Shown one piece after another: positions 1 through 9,619 of a DNA stretch of 64,000 nt. The stretch is from contig BCJJ01000016.1 of NCBI GenBank assembly GCA_039545355.1, positions 496,001 to 560,000 of the forward strand, in the 5' to 3' direction. This DNA is from Trichosporon coremiiforme (Eukaryota; Basidiomycota; Tremellomycetes; Trichosporonales; Trichosporonaceae). The notes under the pieces were generated by a model. That model did not search any database and was not told the DNA's origin. It saw nothing but the letters and a program-made list of their open reading frames with translations. The first letter of the stretch is position 1. Each line of letters opens with the position of its first letter. Made by a program: the position numbers and the translations under genes.

Positions 1-498
1 TTGGCGCCGAGCGCCGTAAGCGGCGCGGCCCGAGGGCCATACACGGCGCGCCAGCCACCGACTCTGGCTACTCATGGCTAACGCTGCACTAACACGCATA
101 CCATCGGAAAGCACCGCCCCGTGCCTTGCTCGCTTGCCACCGTGACGTGTACAGTGTGATAAGCAGGTTACCGACCCAGCCGATATCAATGAACGCCCGT
201 TTGACGTCAGATCTGTTTCATCGCTTCCATCTCCAACTCTATCTCGGAGGCGGTGCATCTAATGCATCAGTCACCATCAGCGACGTCGGCCTATGATGGG
301 TAAGCACGGTGTAACCAGATCTGCCAGAACTCGTGGCCAAGCTCCCCCATTAGCTGGCCAAGCTGTGCACCGCGTTATCAAATCCGTTATCTCCGCACGC
401 GCAGACATCACCGAGCGCACTCCGACGCCGTCAGATCTTGAGAGCTCGACACCCCGACCCGGAAACGGAGTGTGCGGGATCGAGGACGATGTGCGGCA
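1..498. other. intergenic, no gene seen
   Basis: The left edge of the window up to the stop codon of the first lectin-like gene. Short open frames are present, but none has a signal peptide, recognisable motif or splice pattern that fits a gene. I see nothing supportable in it. Confidence 0.5.
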
Positions 499-1095
499 TT
501 AGTACTCGTACGCTTCAATATCCCAGCGCCGGTTAGGATTGTTCCCGCCTTCGTCGCAATACCAAATCTGAACTGCGCCGCCGTCGAGCGGCCCATCGCG
601 GAGGTCCATACAGAACTCTGGTGCGTCAGGGGACTGAAGTGAATGGTGTACTTACTGTGACCATCGACGAGGGCGCCAAGTTCGATCTGGTGGTGTCCGT
701 TCTGTTTCCAGTCGTTCGCGCCGTCGTTGTAGCAGGTCGTGATGGCAAGGTGACGGTCGTTGTAAGGTGACTCGAAGCGATCTGACGTCAGGCCGAAGTG
801 ATGGTCTAGGAGAGACACAGACTTCGGCATTCAGACACAGGTTGTTAGTCCCCGCAATCAGGTTGCGCAGGATATACCCGGCATTGCGCGGGAAGGGCAT
901 GAAGTACCAAACTTGTCCGAAGGGGCGGGGAAAGGTGCAACGACGGACGTAGGCGAGCGAGCCGCCCGTGTGCACTTCCTCAATGGTGAGGCAGTAGTCC
1001 TTGTTTCCATTGGGGTAGATAACGAAGCTGATGGGACAGGTGTCGGCAAGCACCTGGAGAGCTGCGAGGAGTATGGCTACGATGTGGAATAGCAT
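499..1095 (-). CDS. secreted ricin-B/CBM13-type lectin-like protein, paralogue 1
   Basis: Small secreted protein of about 173 residues in three exons. Residues 1-18 form a hydrophobic signal peptide (MLFHIVAILLAALQVLADTC). The mature part begins with a TCPxxFxIxPNG motif shared with the two genes downstream. The C-terminal part reads FCMDLRDGPLDGGAVQIWYC followed by an NRRW motif. This is the beta-trefoil ricin-B repeat pattern (CxDxRDG..GGxVQxWxC..G.NQxW). I place one intron after NAEV and one after VDGH. Both are supported by alignment with the paralogue at 2590-3255 (NAEVYRFE against AAEIYRVE). Ricin-B domains generally bind galactose-type sugars. That this one does so, outside the cell or at its surface, is inference. 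No enzymatic domain is present, so it is a lectin-like protein and not a complete toxin. Confidence 0.75.
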
Positions 1096-1121
1096 GTTGC
1101 TTGAGGCACTCTGCCACAGTA

Positions 1122-1135
1122 GGATTTATATTCAT
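1122..1135 (-). promoter_or_regulatory. TATA-like box upstream of lectin-like paralogue 1
   Basis: An AATATAAAT-type stretch read on the minus strand, about 30-40 bp upstream of the ATG at 1095. Similar boxes precede several other secreted-protein genes in this window. Assigned by position and composition only. Confidence 0.45.
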
Positions 1136-1364
1136 TTATGCACTAATCCCAGGGTAAAGGCAACAACGCTGATCGCCGGGACAGATTGCATTCCACGGAG
1201 GCTTACGGATCCGCGACTGATACTATGAAGTGTCCATTTCGCTCTTTTGCACAGTTGATACTACTATGAGTTTCGCTTCTTCACCGCTCTCTTCGGCAGA
1301 TCCAGATCTGCCAAGCCATTCCCTGCCTCAGTTGCTTCCGACTACTCCTCCCTAGCGAGGGCGA

Positions 1365-2000
1365 CTACCAGTCATCGACCGTCCAGCGCTGGTTCGGGTT
1401 GCCATCATAGCAGTGCCACATCTGCACCGCGCCGCCGTTAATCTGCCCGTCTTTCAGGTCCATGCACACCTTTCGACCCTCGAAGGTCTGGGCCAGGACG
1501 ATCTGCAGGGCGGAGTTCTGCTCCCACTGCATCGTCGGTTCCGCGTAGCACGGCGTGATGAAGAGTTGGCGGCCGTTGTAGAGGGGCTGAGGGTCCGGGC
1601 CGTCTTGTCATCATCAGCATTGAAGGACATTTGAGCGCAGAAGAGTATGTACAATCCGAGAGGTCGAAAGACTGGACGGTGGAAGATGAGGGGAATCTCA
1701 GTCAAACTCACGATACTTCGCCGCCAAGCACCAGTACGCCATACCAGTGCCGTAGAGGCGCAGCTGGCCGTTTGTGGCCCAAGTCCACGACTGCCCGGGC
1801 GAGGAGTTGCAGCGCTGGCTTGGTCGTCAGTGACCTCTCCCTTTACCAGCTCACATGCTAGCCTTGGCACCATCTGTGATCGTGTCGACGTGCAGACAGG
1901 CGTCGGGGTCACCGTTGGGGTGTAGCAGGAAACGGGCGGGACAAGTGTCCGCGGCCGCGAGGGAGCCGAGAGCAAGTGAAGTAAGCAGGGCAGTGATCAT
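1365..2000 (-). CDS. secreted ricin-B/CBM13-type lectin-like protein, paralogue 2
   Basis: Second member of the lectin-like cluster, with at least three exons. The N-terminus MITALLTSLALGSLAAADTC is a signal peptide, followed by PARFLLHPNGDPDACL. This matches the TCPxxFxIxPNG..xxCL opening of its neighbours. Later exons contain LYNGRQLFITPCY, VCMDLKDGQINGGAVQMWHC and NPNQRWTVDDW at the stop codon. The QxW and CxDxxDG..GGAVQ motifs are those of ricin-B beta-trefoil repeats. The intron after KASM starts GTGAGC and ends GCCAG. The next exon boundary, near the WCLAAKY segment (roughly 1580-1700), is less certain. Expected role: secreted carbohydrate binding. The ligand cannot be told from sequence. 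Confidence 0.72.
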
Positions 2001-2589
2001 TTCGGTTGGGTGGGTTGTGGATGGCACTGAGGCTGCGAAGTTAGCACGGGCATATTTATGCTCGTTTGACGGAGTTTTCTCATCATTGACAAGCATGCGT
2101 GGTACAGCTTGAGCAGAAGGTTGCTGTGTGAGAAGCGCGGCTTGAAGTAGATCTCGTGCCGCATGCCACGGCCCAGAACAAGGAGGGACGGAGGGCAGAC
2201 GCGGCAACGAATCGCTGATCACGGTGACTTGGTCTCGGCTCGGAAGCTACTCTGCTGCGGATCAAAGTCACTCTACCCTCAGCATGCTCAGCAACGTCAG
2301 TGGTCCTCGAGAATTGCACAACTAGGAGGAACTCCGCCCCAGAAAAAGCGCGGAGCTCAGCGAAGCTATGCACACCGGGCTTCTCCTTCAGGATGATCGT
2401 CGGGCACGTGGTCTGTGCCCAGACCTTGATCTCGCACCGTTGCTCCTAACCTGAGTGAACCGCCTTATCGGCCCATCGGGGCCGTTGCGGCGGGCCAGGT
2501 ATTGCTGATCCGGCTCTGTCCTGTTCAATGTCCAACGCATACATAGCAATGTTCGAAACGTCCACTAAGACTATGATCAGGCTGCCCAC
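2001..2589. other. intergenic between lectin-like genes
   Basis: Promoter side of paralogue 2 and downstream side of paralogue 3. A CATAAATATGC-type AT-rich box (2046-2060, minus strand) lies about 50 bp upstream of the ATG at 2000 and is a plausible TATA element. The remainder shows no gene that I can support. Confidence 0.4.
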
Positions 2590-3255
2590 CTAGTGGGTGC
2601 CGTAGCTCTCGAGGTTCCACATTTGGTTCGTGTTGCCGTCGGTGCAGTACCAGATCTGCACGGCGCCGCCGTTCAGGTTGCCGTCGCGGACGTCGAAGCA
2701 GACAGCTATCACGTCAAATTCGTTGCAGGGTTAATCACTTACACTTCCCATCGACCTGCCCCAACATCTTGATCTGCCCGGTGTACTCAATGTAATTCCA
2801 GCTCTGCGCGCCGTCGTTGTAACCTGGCGGTCAGTTGTGTCAGGATCGATTACAACTCACAGCCGGAGAGTGCGAGCTGGCGTCCGTTGTAGGCGCCCTC
2901 AACGCGGTCTGTTGTCAGCTAACGGGAATCATCTAGTGGTCTCACATATTTCAGCAGCAAGGCAAGTGCCCTGCCCGTCGGCCGCGTCCGCAGTGCGGAT
3001 GTGGTGCATGTCGGTCGTGCCGGGAGGGGTCTCGAACTTCCAGAGCTGGCCGGCTGAGCCGTCGCAGCGAGCGCTGATGTCAGCCATGCCGTAGGCTCTT
3101 AGCTCCTACACGTAGGCGGGACCGGGGTTGTCCGTGGTCTTTGCGACGGTGACACAGTAGTCGTCGTGTCCGTCCGGGTGGATGCGGAACGTGGAAGGGC
3201 AGGGCGCCGCGAAGGCAGCACCTGTGAGAGTGAGAGCAGCGAGAGTCTTGAGCAT
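2590..3255 (-). CDS. secreted ricin-B/CBM13-type lectin-like protein, paralogue 3
   Basis: Third lectin-like paralogue, about 170 residues in five exons. The signal peptide MLKTLAALTLTGAAFAAPCP is followed by STFRIHPDGHDDYCVTV. Internal exons read RCDGSAGQLWKFETPPG, TCLAAEIYRVEGAYNGRQLA and GCYNDGAQSW. The last exon reads CFDVRDGNLNGGAVQIWYC and then NTNQMWNLESYGTH before TAG. The three QxW-type motifs (QLW, QIW, QMW) fit a single ricin-B beta-trefoil. Introns are 35-45 nt and carry CTGAC boxes before AG. This copy gives the cleanest gene model of the three and was used to fix splice sites in its neighbours. It is probably secreted and sugar-binding; the host or cell-wall ligand is unknown. 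Confidence 0.75.
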
Positions 3256-4631
3256 GTTGGAATGAATGATGTACTTGTTTGTATGCTGATGAGGTGGAGG
3301 AAGGCAGAGAGTGATGCATGGTTAAGTATTCGCATGTTGGGCGCTTGGCGGGCGGCGTATGGTGTATTTTCGGCGCAGGGAGTGGCGATCGAGGCAACGC
3401 AGCCGATACGCCAGATCCATTCCCCAGAAGCATGACACCGGATCCGGCGAGTTGCGCTCAGACAGCGGCCCACACGGATATTGCAAGCATGTTGCATGCT
3501 GAGCGGCATGGGCGGTGCGTTCTGAGAGTGACAACTGCTGCGCCGGCGATCACATGGTCAGTGCACGGGTCCGGTTGCTGCGCCAGACGAAGCTCGTAAC
3601 TGTGATCCCGTGAGATCCCGTCCCGCTGGGACGTTGGATGGCCAAGTGGTTTGAGCTTCCAGGTCTCACGCTGTGAGCAAGTACTGGTAGCGCACTATGA
3701 ACCTTCCATGTGCTTTATTCCCAGCCCGCTCGCTTGCCAGAGTGCAACGGGGCACTATGCGCATACGATGCTAACGATCATTCTGTGTTATCTTATCTAC
3801 GTCTATGACGTCACCCGCACTACGACTTGGATCGAAACCTGCATCAGTCGACTAGGGAGACGCAGCTACACCGCGCCCGCAATGTCGAGATGTCAGTGAC
3901 TGCTATCGGTCTGGACTGATGCTGGGTATGCATGCTTCCTATCAAGTGCGTATGAAGCCTGGGTGGTGAAGGGCGGACGGTCCCTCTTAATTGTAGGGCC
4001 GAGCTACGCTGGTACAACTCCGGACTGTGTTGGGCGGTGAACTAGGTTCAGCAACCTCTGATGCAGGGCGTTCCATCTGCCTGGAGTCGAGAAGCTCAAG
4101 TCTGCTGACAGCTCACTTGAATCCGTCGCAATCGCGACCTAGCCCGGGCTGTCCTAAGTTTTGTTTGCGAGTTTAACCAAGACCAAGCTCCCCACCAAAT
4201 AGGACAGAGCCACCACTGAAGCGATATAACTCGACCGAATCGATACACCTACAATAACGAGGAGCTTTGCGGTCAGCAAGCGTTCGAAGGCACTGAGTAG
4301 AAAGGTAGCCAGGTGCGTGGGGACCCGGATCCGAGGATACGGGACTGAACTTTAACCTTAGCCATTACGAGCTTCTGACTCTTGAGCAAGAGGCACGTCA
4401 GACGGTCAGGGCTGACATGACCGTTGGTGAATAGCAATATTTTTGCCAATATTCTTTCCGCAACCTTCGGCAGGCAAGGAGCATCATTCCGTCACACCTG
4501 CTAGGGAGTGCTGTATAGCCCTTGTATCTTCTGAAATTCATAGGTTCCTACATGTTGCGTGTCAACGAAGCTGAAAGGTCCGTCTGCCCTCTGCGCCTGC
4601 GTAACTCCGTCTCTTGGCCACACCAGGCATT
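3256..4631. other. intergenic, about 1.4 kb
   Basis: Separates the ricin-B-like cluster from the second secreted family. Open frames here are short and overlap on both strands. I found no signal peptide, domain or tRNA. It probably contains the promoter of paralogue 3 close to 3300. Confidence 0.4.
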
Positions 4632-5335
4632 CTAAGGGGTCATTCTGGTGTTGTTGTAGATCCTGACAGTCCATAACTGTGCGTCGGCCGTCCTGACCTT
4701 CCAAATCTCGGGGGTGGGCTGCTCCCCGTATCCAGTTCGGTTCTTAGGCCGGAGTTCAAGACCCTTATCTTGTGGCGTTAGCTTATCCTGGTTGTCCTAC
4801 GTACCGAGTCCGTAACGGCCAGCCTTCTTTTTGCGGAACTTGTATGCTCCTTCGTCGTTCCATTCGTCCAGCCACCACTCTGCCCCATACTTGTCCTCTT
4901 CAGCGGTTGAACATTCGACGACGCCCGGGGGAGAACCACCCTCCGGGAACACACTTTCATCGTCTGTCCGTCAGCTTACGATTGACTGTCATCGGAAACG
5001 CACCAGGAATGTAGTCGGCAAAGCAGCCACGACGCCCGTCAGGGAAGAACCCGTAAAGCCTCTCACTCTGCGGTTCTTCCGCAAGCGGACTCTGGTTATC
5101 GAACTGGAACAGCTGTGTGGAGATTGGCGATCCGTCTTTGTGGAACTCGCACGGCTGCCTGTCTCGTTAGCGAGACTACAAGAGGGGCTCACAGAGAAGC
5201 ATAGGAGCGGTCTGAACCGGAGAGTGGCCTGTTGTCGATGCACTTGTTCGGGTCTGACTTGGGCTGAACCGTGAAGAAGGGCCCGTCGGCTAGCGCGAGG
5301 CTGAGCGTGGCGAGGTAGATGAGCGTCTTGAACAT
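4632..5335 (-). CDS. small secreted protein, family B member 1
   Basis: Secreted protein of unknown function in four exons. The start MFKTLIYLATLSLALADGPF gives a signal peptide, followed by FTVQPKSDPNKCID. This parallels FTIRPITQQDKCLD in the neighbour at 6358-7005. Later exons read QPCEFHKDGSPISTQLFQFD, RRGCFADYIPG and GAEWWLDEWNDEGAYKFRKK. The end reads KGLELRPKNRTGYGEQ and AQLWTVRIYNNTRMTP. A 36-nt intron (GTACGT...ACAAG) joins RYGL to DKGL in frame. The FTVxP..xKCxD opening and the LW/KW tail recall the beta-trefoil genes upstream, so a diverged beta-trefoil is possible. I do not recognise a named family. A TATATAT box sits about 65 bp upstream of the ATG. Confidence 0.6.
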
Positions 5336-6357
5336 GTTGGCAGGCACAAGGCTGTCTTGCCGGTGAACAGACGTTGCAAGCAGACTAGTCAGTCCCCTCT
5401 TATATATCTGTTGACGTCCAGCCGTCTCGTAGAGAGTGCACTTATGCCGGCACGGCAGCTGGCTCAAGGACATTAACCGGGTCGCTTTCACACGAACGCG
5501 GCTGTGCAGGCATGGGCATCGGCGATACCCATCAGCGGGGCCCAAGAGTCCTCACGGCCTGAACTTTAACCTTGGAGTTTCGTCGTCAACAAGGCATACA
5601 TTGTTCCAGGGTCCGATGGCGCACCCCCGTGCTCTCTGAACCAAATGTAAGAAGCTTGAGGCCTAAATGCGACATTGTGGCCCCTTATCTGCGTGCCGAA
5701 TCGTGGGAAGCGCTCGGGGGGCGATGGCCGTGAGCTTGCTTGTCCGAGCCCCGCTCCGGTAGCGCTCGCAATCGACTCTCAAAGTGCCTGACATTGTTTG
5801 TGGGTAGAGCATGCCCATTAGAGCGGGAAGATATACCTCAAATGTTTCAATCAAGCGGCCCAGGGACACATTCTGTGACGGCCGTGCAAGGTCATACGGG
5901 TATCTGAGGGCAGTCCAAGTCTCGGGCAGGCGGGCTGATGACGAAACCTGAGCAATAAAGAAACGGGTCCGGGGAACTGGATCGCTACTTTTCCTCTGCA
6001 ATTGAGTGCACTGCGTTGGAAACTCGTCCCAGAGTCCTGGGGTCGTCAAGGTGTCAAGGCGAAACGTCTCGGAGCCGGCTGACGAATGTCGGCCCTCATA
6101 CTGCAATTGCGACGCTTGCGACCCACTATCGCTAGGACGCTTTTTCCTCGCATCATCCAGACTGATCGAGACGAGATCGTTACATTACATGCTTTAAGCA
6201 CCTCTCGGTGCTCACACTGCGGTTCAACGGAGCACCGAGGTCACTGACGCTTGTAGATCGGACAGCACGCCGAGTAGCGGCAGCAAAGTTCAAGGGATGC
6301 ATATGACCTGCTCAATGTCCGATTGCACTGCTTCTATATACGACGCTCCGGCCAGGC
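5336..6357. other. intergenic, about 1 kb
   Basis: Apart from the TATA box of the gene at 4632-5335, I see no supportable feature. A 147-codon minus-strand open frame (5663-6106) lacks a signal peptide, motif or homologous neighbour, and I do not call it a gene. Confidence 0.4.
5397..5410 (-). promoter_or_regulatory. TATA box upstream of family B member 1
   Basis: AGATATATAAGAGG on the minus strand, about 65 bp upstream of the ATG at 5335. This is a strong consensus-like TATA element for a small secreted-protein gene. Confidence 0.55.
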
Positions 6358-7005
6358 TCAAGCCTTGATGAAGACCCACTTCATGTCTTCCTTGCCGTTG
6401 AGCGACTTGAGGGCTGCGACGGTGTTGGTCTGGTTGTTGTCGTCACGCGTCAGGTCGAGCAGCTTGAGACCAGGGCGGAGGCCGCGGCGGCGATAGATCT
6501 GCAGGCCCTGGCTGTCCGTCTTGCGCCAGCGGAAGTTGTCATACTCCTCGCTGTCCTTGGCCGGGCACGCCGCAACCGACGGCACGACGCCGGGATAGGG
6601 GGTGTCCTCAGCTGAAGCGTCAGCGCCACTGTGGGGAGGAGTTACTCACGGGCCTCAGTCCAAAGACATCCGGGAGCACCGTCGACCTGGTAGCTCGTGC
6701 GGAGGAGCTCTGCAGTGAAGGTAAGCGGGTCGGCATCTGATGCCTGCGTCTCCCACTCGAACGTCTGGGAAGCGACAGCGCGGCCGCGCTCCTTGCGGCA
6801 CGGCTTGCTGGACGTCAGCTGAGCATCTTTGTGTGACTTACACCAGGGCGTACCCGACAGTCTCGCCGGATGCGGGCTCGACGTCCAGGCACTTGTCTTG
6901 CTGGGTGATCGGGCGGATCGTGAACTGGTTCTTGTCTTTCTTGGGAGGCGGCGCTGCCGAAACGAGGGCAGCCATCGTGAAGGTGAGGACAGAGAGGCAG
7001 AGCAT
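6358..7005 (-). CDS. small secreted protein, family B member 2
   Basis: Paralogue of the gene at 4632-5335, in three exons or so. Residues 1-18 (MLCLSVLTFTMAALVSAA) are a signal peptide, then NQFTIRPITQQDKCLDVEP. The second exon starts KPCRKERGRAVASQTFEWET, matching QPCEFHKDG...QLFQFD in the paralogue. It continues to VDGAPGCLW. The last exon holds CPAKDSEEYDNFRWRKTDS, GLQIYRRRGLRPGLKLLDL and the C-terminus EDMKWVFIKA. The spacing of the DKCLDV, LKLLDL and KWVF motifs is compatible with a beta-trefoil, but this is inference. Function is unknown; secretion is likely. The donor after GYALV reads GTAAGT and the acceptor GTCCAG. Confidence 0.62.
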
Positions 7006-7066
7006 GTTTGTTCTAAGTCGTCGGTGAAGGTGTTCTGATGAGCAGGTGCATCTCATTTGAGCTGAT

Positions 7067-7080
7067 GCCTTTATATATCA
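7067..7080 (-). promoter_or_regulatory. TATA box upstream of family B member 2
   Basis: TGATATATAAAGG on the minus strand, about 65-70 bp upstream of the ATG at 7005. The spacing is the same as in the paralogous gene at 4632-5335. Confidence 0.55.
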
Positions 7081-7352
7081 AGCTACGATGTTACGCATTG
7101 CCGAACAACCTCCCTTCTCAGCCCCACGGAAACACTCCTAAAGGGCCAGGATGTCTGTTTTGAGTTCAGCTCTTCGCTTGATACTCGGTTTCAGGCCTGA
7201 GGCTTCAGGTCCCACGAGCCCCGAGGTGCGTCAGCAGTTGTCGCACTTGGCTCAGGGCTCGTCGGGCAGTAGTCACTGGCGGCGTCATGTTCCCATCCTT
7301 GACGCATGCTCGGGCTTGACAGGTGCACTTTCTGACATTGAGTACGTTGTGT

Positions 7353-7404
7353 GCGTGAGCAAAGAAGACAGCTTCGCAGCGTGAGCAAAGAAGACAGCTT
7401 CGCA
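7353..7404. repeat. perfect 26-bp tandem duplication
   Basis: Two identical, immediately adjacent 26-bp units (7353-7378 and 7379-7404), each starting GCGTGAGCAAAG and ending CTTCGCA. Lack of divergence implies a recent duplication. No coding frame depends on it. Confidence 0.85.
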
Positions 7405-7924
7405 CAACGGCCGCGCTAGTCATACGGTTTGGAGAGAATAATGCCAGCATTGGTGAATGATCCCGTGGGAAACCTTTTTCGCCGAATTACCCAGATGGGT
7501 GTGTTTGACATTCGGTCCATCACTTCTCAATTGCTTCTTTGCATCGCTCCTAGCGGTGGTAATAATCCCTCTCGCTTGTTACAGGTTAGGGTACACAGAT
7601 GGGTCAGATGGGTCTTCATATAGACCTTCAAGCTGCGCTTGTCACCCCGACCGACCGCATCACGCAGGTCTCATACCAATGATGTTTCCTGGAGCGTCGG
7701 GCGACTCGGTCTCATGCTCTGCCTTTCGCAGCCTCACAGACGGACCCCTTCGTCATTGTCATCACTGGCCAGCCTCCTCGCGTCACGGTGAGAGATCTTG
7801 GAATGAGATCTGGACGGGTGCAATAGCGTGACCGTCCAGTCATGCAGGTCCCAAGTCCTTTTCTCCAGTGTCGCAAGTTGGCATCAACGCATTCTCGTCT
7901 GTCCCACAGAAGTCTTCTCACAGG

Positions 7925-8288
7925 ATGAGAATTGAGGATGGTCACTGGAAGGGATGGGAGATAAGTCAAGGGAAGCTTTCCCCACTGACGCTGAGGTCTG
8001 GATCGAGTACAAGGACAGCACGAGACTAGGTGATCACATGTTCCCGCTTGTGACTGAATGAGAGTTGAACATGACCCCAAGTGCTCGCCTCATCCAGCAC
8101 AGAGCAACCCAAAGCGCGCCGAGGGCAAGTGTGAAGTGTCGGTTGAATGTGAGCACGGCAAGGTCCGTTCGGGATGGAGTTCGGCGAGGAAGACATTGAT
8201 CATCCAGGACTTCGCGATCGTTACCCAACCGAAGCAAGGCAACCGACGCCGCTACAAAGCCCTTGTGAGAGTACCGATCCGGGCGTAA
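7925..8288 (+). pseudogene. truncated DUF7918-like gene, copy 1 of tandem array
   Basis: N-terminal part of a DUF7918-like protein. Exon 1 encodes MRIEDGHWKGWE, matching MKIEEGPWRGWE in the intact copy at 10602. The donor of the first intron is ATAAGT where the intact copy has GTAAGC. The next exon begins VWIEYKDSTRLG, then VEHDPKCSPHP...CEVSVECEHGK. The following exon starts DFAIVTQPKQGNRRR and stops at 8288, about 25 codons in, before the FxDG-type core seen in the other copies. With an altered donor and early stop it is most likely a decayed copy. A sequencing error or a tolerated AT-AG intron remains possible for the donor, but would not repair the stop. Confidence 0.6.
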
Positions 8289-8811
8289 GCGTAGACGCAA
8301 AAGAACTCTTCCGAATGGGCGTAAGAACAAGGAGGGCGATAGCGACTCTGACGATTGAGCTGTCCTTGCACCGGACGATCCGTTATCCGTCCTTTGCTTG
8401 CGCCGCGTTTGCGGCTACCGCATCACGTCAATGTTCTCCGCCCACTTGCATAGATGGGTGCTTTACACTCTAGTACTATAGTTCCCCACTCCAGAGCTGC
8501 ATGCATAAACTATACTTTACATCGTCGAGGCTTGCTTGACCTGCTTTCGTAGTTGTGTCGTATAATTGACCGAGAAGTGACCGATTCGGCCATCCTGTCT
8601 CGTGACACCCATACCAATGCCGAGAGGGTCTCTCGTTGATCCACTCTGATCCTATGAACGCCCTGAGTGCCCACACGCCCCGGTGACCTCGACAAGCTGC
8701 TCCTCGCACCAAGGACGTGGGGGGCCTTCAGCTATAAGGACCAAATCCCTCTTAGCCGGACAGCTCTCATCCTCAGTGGTCAGATCTCGGAGAGTAGCTT
8801 CGGCAATCAGA
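8289..8811. other. intergenic between DUF7918-like copies 1 and 2
   Basis: Contains degenerate sequence downstream of the truncated copy and the presumed promoter of copy 2. No separate gene was seen. Confidence 0.35.
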
Positions 8812-9619
8812 ATGATCATTGAAGAGCGTCCTCGGACCCTCTGGCAGGTGAGTCCGAAACCGAGAGACCAATGAAGGCTGACCCCAAGGTTTGGATGGAG
8901 TATGTGGGAGGAGCGAAGCTCGGTAGGGATCCACAGCTGAGAATCTCTTTTACTTATTGCTAGTTGAGCACGATATAACGTACACGCCGCCCGATGACAA
9001 CGGCGGATCTTCCCGGTGTGTTGTGAGCACAAGGTTGAGTGTGAGCATGATAAGGTTCGGCATTCAAACACAACTTCATCCCTGATGACATAGGACTTCC
9101 GCATTGTTGCCCAACCACCCAACGCGTTCCGGCGGGACTTCGACGTCAGCCCTTTCCTCGATGGCGACATGATACAAGGCAGAGCTGACGTCGCTCAAGA
9201 TCAAGACCCTTTCGTCATTGGGTACAAGCTGGAGAATGTCGATGGAGACATTGCGAAGAAGGCTCTCCACTTTCAGAAGCTGGTGAGCACACTGTGCGTT
9301 CGGGTTGCTGACGATGGAAAGGAATGGATGGAGAACCAAGTTGTCGAAGGAACCCTTCCTCCGGATCGCCTGGGAACGGTCGGGATTCTCATGACCATCG
9401 GTGTTCACTCTGCGCTGTACACCACAGCTGAAGTCATCGAGGCACTGCGCCGGGAGGAACGACCTGGATGCCTCAAACCGCGCCGGATTACGTGACTTGA
9501 CGTGCTCGCCATTCGAGGACGGCGAGGTGGTGATCCTCGATCACCAGGAAGCCTACGACCACCGCCGGTCGATCCCTACGTCGCCTCGGTATACTGCTGC
9601 CCCTCTGTTCCCCGAGTGA
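8812..9619 (+). pseudogene. DUF7918-like gene with frameshifts, copy 2 of tandem array
   Basis: Exon 1 MIIEERPRTLWQ is followed by a normal GTGAGT intron and then VWMEYVGGAKLG and VEHDITYTPP, matching the intact copy. KVECEHDK is then in a different frame from the preceding codons, which implies an indel. The next exon, DFRIVAQPPNAFRRDFDVSP with LDGDMIQG, is intact and continues to AKKALHFQKL. It then continues EWMENQVVEGTLPPDRLGTV. The segment corresponding to GEVLGP...CSVKFTYA is missing. After EALRREE the frame shifts again before LRDLTCSPFEDGEVVILDHQ. The last stop is at 9619. Two frame breaks and an internal deletion relative to the intact copy make this most likely a pseudogene. Some breaks could be unrecognised introns. 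Confidence 0.6.

Larger units (their letters stand above)
7006..7924. other. intergenic with a perfect 26-bp tandem duplication
   Basis: Contains the promoter of family B member 2 and the exact direct repeat listed separately at 7353-7404. No gene is supportable. Confidence 0.4.

Noticed and set aside
5663..6106. 147-codon open frame on the minus strand
   Set aside because: No signal peptide, motif, paralogue or promoter element. Its length is within what GC-rich non-coding DNA gives here.
7353..7404. Possible CRISPR-like repeat
   Set aside because: Only two directly adjacent units with no spacers, in a eukaryotic genome.
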